From assembly GCF_900099965.1 (NCBI RefSeq), contig NZ_FNDJ01000031.1, forward strand, positions 1 through 64,000: 64,000 bases of DNA. The letters are read 5' to 3'. Under the pieces are notes generated by a model. That model saw only the letters and a program-made list of their open reading frames with translations, had not been told where the DNA came from and did no database searches. This document shows, one piece after another, positions 59,066-64,000 of the stretch. This stretch comes from Nonomuraea jiangxiensis (GTDB lineage Bacteria > Actinomycetota > Actinomycetes > Streptosporangiales > Streptosporangiaceae). Position 1 is the stretch's first letter, and every line of letters begins with the position of its first letter. A program made the translations under genes and the position numbers.

Positions 59066-59434
59066 TCACATCCAGCGGCGGATCGCGTCGATCGTCGTCT
59101 CCGGAGAGGTGTTGAAACAGAACCGGATGCCGGGCGCCGCCTCTGCCAGTACGTTGACCAGCCGCTCGAACAGCACGGTGTGCTCCGGCAGCGTCCGCAC
59201 CCCCGCCCCGATCATGGCCAGGCCGAAGGGCCCTTCCGGCAGCCGATCGCGTACGGCCCTCTCCGCGGCGTCAGGATCGGTCCCGATCAGGCACGACACC
59301 GTGTCCAGCCCCGCTGCGCGCAGCGCCGCCTGGCCCTGCTCGATACGGGCGGCCAGCGTCGCCTCGTCGAGGTGAGGGTGATCGGAGAAGTCGATGGCGC
59401 TCGGGTGCAGGCCGATCGTCAGGATCTTGGTCAT
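59066..59434 (-). CDS. Hypothetical protein coupled with an SDR
   Basis: 122 residues: MTKILTIGLHPSAIDFSDHP, EQGQAALRAAGLDTVSCLIG, RLPEGPFGLAMIGAGVRTLP, FNTSPETTIDAIRRW. The pattern alternates beta strands and helices like a small Rossmann-type fold, and RFCFNTSPETTIDAIRRW is reminiscent of a widespread actinobacterial protein of unknown function. No catalytic motif is visible. It follows the SDR gene by 8 bp and is likely co-transcribed. Confidence 0.65.
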   Translation of the reverse strand: MTKILTIGLHPSAIDFSDHPHLDEATLAARIEQGQAALRAAGLDTVSCLIGTDPDAAERAVRDRLPEGPFGLAMIGAGVRTLPEHTVLFERLVNVLAEAAPGIRFCFNTSPETTIDAIRRWM

Positions 59435-59442
59435 GTGAGCTC

Positions 59443-60153
59443 CTACCAGGGGACGGGGCCGTTGGCGTCGAAGAAGCCGCCCGATGGCCCTTCCCGGTCC
59501 AACGTAGCCAGCCGGACGACCGACTCGGCGGCCTCCTCGACGGTGTGCATGCCCGTGTGGTGGTTCATGTCGGTGGCCGGGTTGCCGGGATCGGCGGCGT
59601 TGACCTTGAAACCGGGCAACGCGCGGGCGTACTGGGAGACGATCATGTTGAGCGCGGTCTTGGACGAGGCGTAGTCCAGGGCCAGGAAGCCCGACTCCGG
59701 GCGCGCGGGGTCGGAGGCGCGGCTCAGGGAGGCGAGACCGCTGGAGACCATGACGATGCGGGGATGGTCCGACTCGCGCAGGAGTGGCAGGAAAGCGTGC
59801 GTGACCCGTACCGGGCCGAACACGTTGACCTCGTACAGGACCCGTAGCAGGTCCGCGCCCATGTCGGCGGGATGGGACGGCGGCCCGCCGACTCCGGCGT
59901 TGTTGACCAGCACGTCCAGCCGGCCCGCCCGATCGCCGACCGTCCGGGCCGCGGCGGCCACGGAGTCGTCCGAGGTCACGTCGAGCTGTACGAACTCGAC
60001 GCCGAGATCGTCCGCGGCCCGTGTGCCGCGTTCCCGGTCACGGGCGGTCAGGAACACCCGCCACCCTCGCTTCGCCAGGCAGCGAACCGTCTCCCTGCCC
60101 AGTCCCTTGTTCGCTCCGGTGACCAGCGCCACCGTGTTCGCGTCTGTCGTCAT
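59443..60153 (-). CDS. Short-chain dehydrogenase/reductase
   Basis: 236 residues from ATG 60153. Classical SDR motifs: VALVTGANKGLGRETVRCLA (TGxxxGxG), LDVLVNNAGVGG (NNAG), RIVMVSSGLASL (catalytic Ser) and LDYASSKTALNMIV (Tyr-x-x-x-Lys). It oxidises or reduces a small molecule with NAD(P); substrate unknown. It is divergent from an XRE-family regulator, a common arrangement in which the regulator controls the SDR. Confidence 0.92.
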   Translation of the reverse strand: MTTDANTVALVTGANKGLGRETVRCLAKRGWRVFLTARDRERGTRAADDLGVEFVQLDVTSDDSVAAAARTVGDRAGRLDVLVNNAGVGGPPSHPADMGADLLRVLYEVNVFGPVRVTHAFLPLLRESDHPRIVMVSSGLASLSRASDPARPESGFLALDYASSKTALNMIVSQYARALPGFKVNAADPGNPATDMNHHTGMHTVEEAAESVVRLATLDREGPSGGFFDANGPVPW

Positions 60154-60256
60154 GAGCGAGATCGTCCGCCAACGCACCCAGCCCCCACCAGGACCGTCTT
60201 GGCCTGGGACTGGCCGTACCACCCGGCGTACGTGACCGGTGCGGCATCATCGAAGG

Positions 60257-61093
60257 GTGAATCGCGCCGAACTCGCCGCCGTGCTCCGCCAGGCCCGCGC
60301 CCGCCTGCGACCGCAGGACGTCGGCCTGCCGTCAGGCACCCGCCGCCAGGTGCCCGGACTGCGCCGCGAGGAGGTGGCCATGCTCGCGGGTCTGAGCGTC
60401 GATTACGTCGTGCGGCTGGAGCAGGGGCGCGGCGCGCGGCCGTCCGCCCAGGTCATCACGGCGCTGGCGCAGGCCCTACGGCTCGATGACGACGACCGTG
60501 ACCTGCTGTTCCGCCTGGCCGGTCACGAGCCGCCGCAGCCTGGACGGATGGGAATGGCCGTACGCCCGAGCGTGCTGCGGCTGCTGGACCGCATGGCGGA
60601 CCTACCGGTGCTGGTGCTGTCGGCCAAGGGCGACGTACTGGCCTGGAATCCCCTGGCCGCCGCGCTTCAGGGTGACATGTCGGCCTGGCCGCGGCACCGG
60701 CGCAACCTCATCTGGCAACGTTTCCTGGGGAGCAGTCGCTGCCAGGTCGCCGCGGACCCGGGTGAGGACGAGGCCGCCGCCCGCGCCGCGGTCGGCACCC
60801 TGCGCGCCGCCCAGGCCCGCTACCCGCGCGACTCCGACCTCGCGCGGATGATCAGTGAGCTGCGCCGTGGCAGTCCCCGGTTCGAGGAACTCTGGCGACA
60901 GGGACGTTCCGCGGCCTGGCGCACGGCGACCAAGAGCATCCGCCATCCCCAGATCGGCACGATCACGCTCGACTGCGATACCCTCCTGCTCCCCGACACC
61001 GACCAGACCGTGCTGGTGTACTCGGCCGCACCGGGCAGCCCCGAGGCCACGGCGCTCGACGTGCTCAGGGTGACCGGGCTGCAGCGGCTGTGA
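60257..61093 (+). CDS. XRE-family regulator with MmyB-like ligand-binding domain
   Basis: 278 residues from GTG 60257 (GTG 60239 is an alternative). Helix-turn-helix: GLRREEVAMLAGLSVDYVVRLEQGRGARPS, shown here by REEVAMLAGLSVDYVVRLEQ. The C-terminal about 180 residues form the MmyB-like domain (DLPVLVLSAKGDVLAWNPLAAAL, WQRFLGSSRCQVAADPGE, HPQIGTITLDCDTLLLPDTDQ), which binds fatty-acid-like ligands in some members. Probably regulates the divergent SDR gene. Confidence 0.9.
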   Translation: MNRAELAAVLRQARARLRPQDVGLPSGTRRQVPGLRREEVAMLAGLSVDYVVRLEQGRGARPSAQVITALAQALRLDDDDRDLLFRLAGHEPPQPGRMGMAVRPSVLRLLDRMADLPVLVLSAKGDVLAWNPLAAALQGDMSAWPRHRRNLIWQRFLGSSRCQVAADPGEDEAAARAAVGTLRAAQARYPRDSDLARMISELRRGSPRFEELWRQGRSAAWRTATKSIRHPQIGTITLDCDTLLLPDTDQTVLVYSAAPGSPEATALDVLRVTGLQRL

Positions 61094-61109
61094 GCGCCCC
61101 CGGCCGGCA

Positions 61110-61913
61110 TCACGTGACGGCGCCAGGTGGCTGGTCCAGGCAGCGGATCGTCAGGTCCCGCGCGAGCAGGATGCTGGGCGGAAGACCGAACATCGCGTGG
61201 AACGCGGTGCTCAGGTGGGACGGGCTGGCGAAGCCCCCGTCGGCCGCCGCCCGGGTGAGGTTGTGACCGGCCGCCACCGCCCGCGCGGCCCGGTGCATCC
61301 GCGTCCACAGGCGGAAGCGGCGGTACGACGTGCCCGTGCCGTCCCTGAACAGCCGCAGAAAGCGTGACTCCGACAATCCCAGCTCGGCGGCCAGCGCGGC
61401 GGCCGGCAGCGGCTCGCCGGCGTCCATGAGCCGGCCGGTGGCGGCCGTGATCCGCGGATCGGCGGACGACGTCGTGACGTGGCCGGTGGCCTTGGCGATC
61501 CAGGCGGTGACCTGCGGGACGGGCGTGTGCTCCGACAACCCGGCCGCCAAGGCGAGGAGGTCACCCTCGTGCCGGTGTCCGGCCAGGACGGCCTCCCCGC
61601 CGGCGGCGAAGCAGGTGCGGCACCCCCGGTCGTCCGCCGAACCGGGATCGAGGTAGAGGAACGCCATGCGGTCGCCGTACGCCGTGAGCTGGTGGCGTAC
61701 CCGGGGAGGAACGAGCGCGATGCGCGCCCGCAACTCGCCGCCGGGCATCGCCTGGACGGCGAAGGCCGCGTCCACGCCCACGGCCAGGCACGCGACCGCG
61801 CCGGAGTGCGGTCCCAGGCGCAGGGACGGCCCGGCGTACAGAGCACGGCCCGGCCACAACCACACTGTGGCCCCCGCGGCGGCGCGACGGGTTCGTGGAA
61901 GCGCCGGCAACAC
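61110..61913 (-). CDS. AraC-family transcriptional regulator
   Basis: 267 residues from GTG 61913, which has GGAGG five nt upstream; TTG 61910 is also possible. The N-terminal part is a cupin-like sensor (ATVWLWPGRALYAGPSLRLG). The C-terminal two helix-turn-helix units are clear: LAAELGLSESRFLRLFRDGTG and AAADGGFASPSHLSTAFHAMFG, followed by LPPSIL. It is divergent from a small membrane protein gene at 61963, which it may control; a TGAACGTTCA palindrome lies in the intergenic region. Confidence 0.88.
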   Translation of the reverse strand: MLPALPRTRRAAAGATVWLWPGRALYAGPSLRLGPHSGAVACLAVGVDAAFAVQAMPGGELRARIALVPPRVRHQLTAYGDRMAFLYLDPGSADDRGCRTCFAAGGEAVLAGHRHEGDLLALAAGLSEHTPVPQVTAWIAKATGHVTTSSADPRITAATGRLMDAGEPLPAAALAAELGLSESRFLRLFRDGTGTSYRRFRLWTRMHRAARAVAAGHNLTRAAADGGFASPSHLSTAFHAMFGLPPSILLARDLTIRCLDQPPGAVT

Positions 61914-61962
61914 GGCCTCCTCCAGGCTGATGGGAAATCCGTGAACGTTCAAGGAGGATACG

Positions 61963-62364
61963 GTGCGCTCCGCCGCCCGCATCACGGGGACACTGCTGTT
62001 CGTCGCCGTGGGACTGCTCAACCTCGCGCCCGGACTCATCGCGCTGGCACCGTCCCAACTCGCCACCGCCTACGGAGTCGTGCACACCGACGTGACCGGC
62101 GAGCTGCTGCTGCGGCATCGCGCGGTCATGCTGGCGCTGCTCGGCCTCGCGCTCCTGGCGGCGGCCGCCGTGCCGGACTGGCGCAGGCCGGTGCTGGTCG
62201 TCGCCGTGATCGGCAAGGTGTCCTTCATCGTCCTGGTGGCGACGACCGTGGGCGCGCAGCCGAAACTGACCTCGGTAGCGCTGGCCGATGTAGCGGCACT
62301 GGCCGCACTGGCGACGGCCGCCACCCTCACCCGCGCCCGCCCTCACCCTGTTCATACAAGTTGA
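61963..62364 (+). CDS. Small four-helix membrane protein
   Basis: 133 residues from GTG 61963 with AAGGAGG upstream. Four hydrophobic helices are visible: GTLLFVAVGLLNLAPGLIAL, AVMLALLGLALLAAAAV, VLVVAVIGKVSFIVLVATTV and SVALADVAALAALATAATL. It resembles the small DoxX-like or DUF4345-like membrane proteins in size and layout, but I cannot assign it. Divergent from the AraC-type regulator. Confidence 0.7.
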   Translation: MRSAARITGTLLFVAVGLLNLAPGLIALAPSQLATAYGVVHTDVTGELLLRHRAVMLALLGLALLAAAAVPDWRRPVLVVAVIGKVSFIVLVATTVGAQPKLTSVALADVAALAALATAATLTRARPHPVHTS

Positions 62365-62516
62365 CGACCTTCAGCCAGCGCACCCGCCCCGCCTCGAGTA
62401 CGCGCCATCGCCACCGACGGTTCCACCGCCACCGCCCGCAGTCTGGGGGCGTCCCGGACGGCCTTGGCTGCGATGCCGTCGTGCCGCAGGAGGAGGCCCT
62501 CCACCCGGTCCAGCAC
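62352..62516 (-). pseudogene. Remnant resembling a D-2-hydroxyacid dehydrogenase N-terminal region
   Basis: A minus-strand frame of G/C-ending codons reads VEGLLLRHDGIAAKAVRDAP then RLRAVAVEPSV, similar to the start of D-isomer hydroxyacid dehydrogenases (xGIxxR...xxAPxLRxI). It stops after about 54 codons and lacks the rest of such an enzyme. Its end overlaps the end of the small membrane protein gene by 13 bp. It begins shortly after the NmrA-type gene stop. Confidence 0.35.
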
Positions 62517-62570
62517 CTCACCGACGGGCTCGGCCGTGCCCGCGGAACCGTACGGACCCGGCCGCGGCGG

Positions 62571-63452
62571 TCACGGCGTCGGGCGCGGGAGGAAGTCCTG
62601 GGCGTGGTCGCGGGCCCATTCCGCGAACGTCCGGGCCGGCCGGCCGGTGACCTGCTCGGAGGTGGGCATCGGCCCGAAGGACGCCGGGTCGGGCGCGACG
62701 GCCTCGGAGGGGTCGGGCTCCGCCCCCGAGTAGTCCTCGAACCCGGTGAGGAAGTCGGCGTTCGCCGCCGCGAAGCCGCCCTGGGCCAGGTAGCGCTCCC
62801 GCGCCTCCGCAGCGCTGACGACCTCCAGGCCGATGTCCCGTCCGATGGCGCCGGCGATGGCCCGCACCTGGGCCCGCCGGGTGACGAACTCCGGCCCGTT
62901 GAGCGTGTACGCGGCCCCGTGGTGGCCGTCCTCCAGCAGGGCGAGGGTGGCGACGTCGGCGACGTCCCGCTCGTGCACCGGGCACCAGGCCGCGTCGGGG
63001 AACGGCTCGCGCACGACGCGCTCGGCCCGGATCGACGGCCCCCACAACCACAGCTTGTTCAGCATGAACTCGCCGGGCCGTACGTGCGTCCATTCCAGAC
63101 CGGAGTCCTCCACCGCCCGCTCGACCGGCAGATGGAAGTCCGTGTCGTAGCCGGCGGTGACCGCCCCGGACGACAGCACGACGATGCGGCGTATCCCTGC
63201 CTCCCGTGCCAGTGCGACGACCGCCGGCGCGGTGGCCGCCACCGGGAACAGGTACATCCGCTCCATACCGGCCATCGCCGCCCGCAGGCTCGCCGGTCGC
63301 TCCAGATCGCCGCCCACCACCTCGACGCCCGCCGGCAGCGACGCCGATCCCGGCCTTCTGGTCAGGGCGCGTACGTCGGCTCCCGCTTTCACGAGTCGCT
63401 CCGTCACGAGCCGGCCGACGTTTCCGGTCGCTCCGGTCATCAGAATCCGCAT
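62571..63452 (-). CDS. NmrA-like NAD(P)H-binding reductase
   Basis: 293 residues, atypical extended SDR. The nucleotide-binding motif is ILMTGATGNVGRLVTERLV (GxxGxxG), ALTRRPGS follows the second strand, and VVGGDL the third. RIVVLSSGAVTA and LEWTHVRPGEFMLN are typical of the NmrA/quinone-oxidoreductase-2 group, which lacks the catalytic Tyr. Members sense NADP or reduce quinone-like substrates. It has an incomplete paralogue about 115 bp upstream on the same strand. Confidence 0.88.
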   Translation of the reverse strand: MRILMTGATGNVGRLVTERLVKAGADVRALTRRPGSASLPAGVEVVGGDLERPASLRAAMAGMERMYLFPVAATAPAVVALAREAGIRRIVVLSSGAVTAGYDTDFHLPVERAVEDSGLEWTHVRPGEFMLNKLWLWGPSIRAERVVREPFPDAAWCPVHERDVADVATLALLEDGHHGAAYTLNGPEFVTRRAQVRAIAGAIGRDIGLEVVSAAEARERYLAQGGFAAANADFLTGFEDYSGAEPDPSEAVAPDPASFGPMPTSEQVTGRPARTFAEWARDHAQDFLPRPTP

Positions 63453-63567
63453 TCACCTACCTATAGCCGCAGGTCTTTTCCCCGGCAAACGCGAACAGCG
63501 CGTTCACATATGGCCTCTGACCTGCTGAAACAGCGCATTTCGCGGTCCGCAAGAATGCTCCATCGCC

Positions 63568-64000
63568 TCACCCGCCGAGCCGGTCGGCGTAGTCGCGGGC
63601 GAACTCGGCGAACGTCCTGCCCGGACGGCCGGTCACGGCGGTGTACGTGGGCGTGGTGTAGTCGCCCCAGCCCGCGTCGTAGGCCACCAGGTATTCCTTG
63701 GTGACCTCCGCGTCCCACTCCTTCATCCCGGCCTTGAGCAGCACGGGGTAGGCGTCGTCCGGGCTCACCGGCTGATAGCCGATCGGCCTGCCGTACACCT
63801 CCGACAGCGTGTCCGCCATGTCGCGCAGCCTGATCCGCTCCGGCCCCGTGAGAGTGTAGGTTTCGCCCTGGTGGGGCGCGGGGTCACGGAGCACGACGGC
63901 GGCGAAGTCGGCGATGTCCCGCACGTCGATCATGCCGAGCCGCCCCTCCCCCGGAGCACCGTAGAAGGTGTCGCCGTTGACCGAGCCGAGAAGGTTCTGC
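63568..64000 (-). CDS. NmrA-like NAD(P)H-binding protein, partial (5' end beyond the window)
   Basis: About 144 codons of the C-terminal part are in the window, and the frame is open to base 64000: GDTFYGAPGEGRLGMIDVRDIADFAAVVLRD (shown by GRLGMIDVRDIADFAAVVLR), YTLTGPERIRLRDMADTLSE, VTGRPGRTFAEFARDYADRLGG. The latter block matches the end of the preceding gene (TGRPARTFAEWARDHAQDF), so the two are tandem paralogues. The nucleotide-binding N-terminus is missing only because of the window edge. Confidence 0.85.
   Translation of the reverse strand, partial: QNLLGSVNGDTFYGAPGEGRLGMIDVRDIADFAAVVLRDPAPHQGETYTLTGPERIRLRDMADTLSEVYGRPIGYQPVSPDDAYPVLLKAGMKEWDAEVTKEYLVAYDAGWGDYTTPTYTAVTGRPGRTFAEFARDYADRLGG

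Overview
The window looks like a chromosomal segment of a high-GC actinomycete. Codons are strongly G/C-ending in the third position, GTG starts are frequent, stop/start pairs often overlap by 4 bp, and several genes appear to be leaderless. SARP/BTAD, TetR, GntR, XRE and AraC regulators and Tat-type secretion signals are common. The gene mix would suit a Streptosporangiaceae-like or Streptomyces-like soil organism; the family assignment is inference. I saw no rRNA, tRNA, CRISPR array or phage module.

Layout. 1-9 kb: a complete IS5-type insertion sequence with its transposase split over two frames, a VOC-fold protein, a membrane NACHT NTPase, a secreted M6-like metalloprotease and a secreted GH114-like glycosidase. 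9-20 kb: a large SARP/NB-ARC regulator divergent from two tandem imine-reductase-like genes, then an endonuclease/exonuclease/phosphatase-fold protein paired with a Tat-exported phospholipase C, then an aldo-keto reductase divergent from its probable TetR regulator across a 15-bp-arm operator. 20-27 kb: an epimerase operon; an enolase-superfamily/U32-like/GntR sugar-acid module in which the U32-like gene carries a 48-bp tandem repeat; and decayed remains of a GH127 glycosidase and a molybdopterin oxidoreductase. 27-36 kb: a Tat-signal PLP aminotransferase, a cysteine-synthase-like/MFS pair with a His-rich secreted protein, a CopC-like protein, a hemerythrin-type lipoprotein, an NTR/TIMP-like secreted protein and a Tat-exported PHP-domain protein. 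36-40 kb: an XRE/TPR-type regulator divergent from a 62-residue ORF that overlaps an ATP-grasp enzyme gene.

39.8-57.6 kb is the most coherent part: a probable organosulfur-scavenging region. It has an SsuABC-type importer, beta-carbonic anhydrase, a six-gene peptide/nickel-family ABC importer operon joined to SfnB-like and NtaA/DszA-like flavoenzymes, a divergent SsuD-type alkanesulfonate monooxygenase, and a flavin reductase/CPxAH thiol reductase/NtaA-like operon preceded by a 24-residue leader peptide. A PAPS-type sulfotransferase follows. Recurrent promoter motifs (CCTA-N9-TAGG, and a nearly identical 25-bp -35-proximal element) link these units and suggest one sulfur-responsive regulator.

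57.7-64 kb holds a LysE exporter divergent from a CGNR regulator over four regularly spaced half-sites, an SDR divergent from an XRE/MmyB-like regulator, an AraC regulator divergent from a small membrane protein, and two NmrA-type reductases, the last cut by the window edge.
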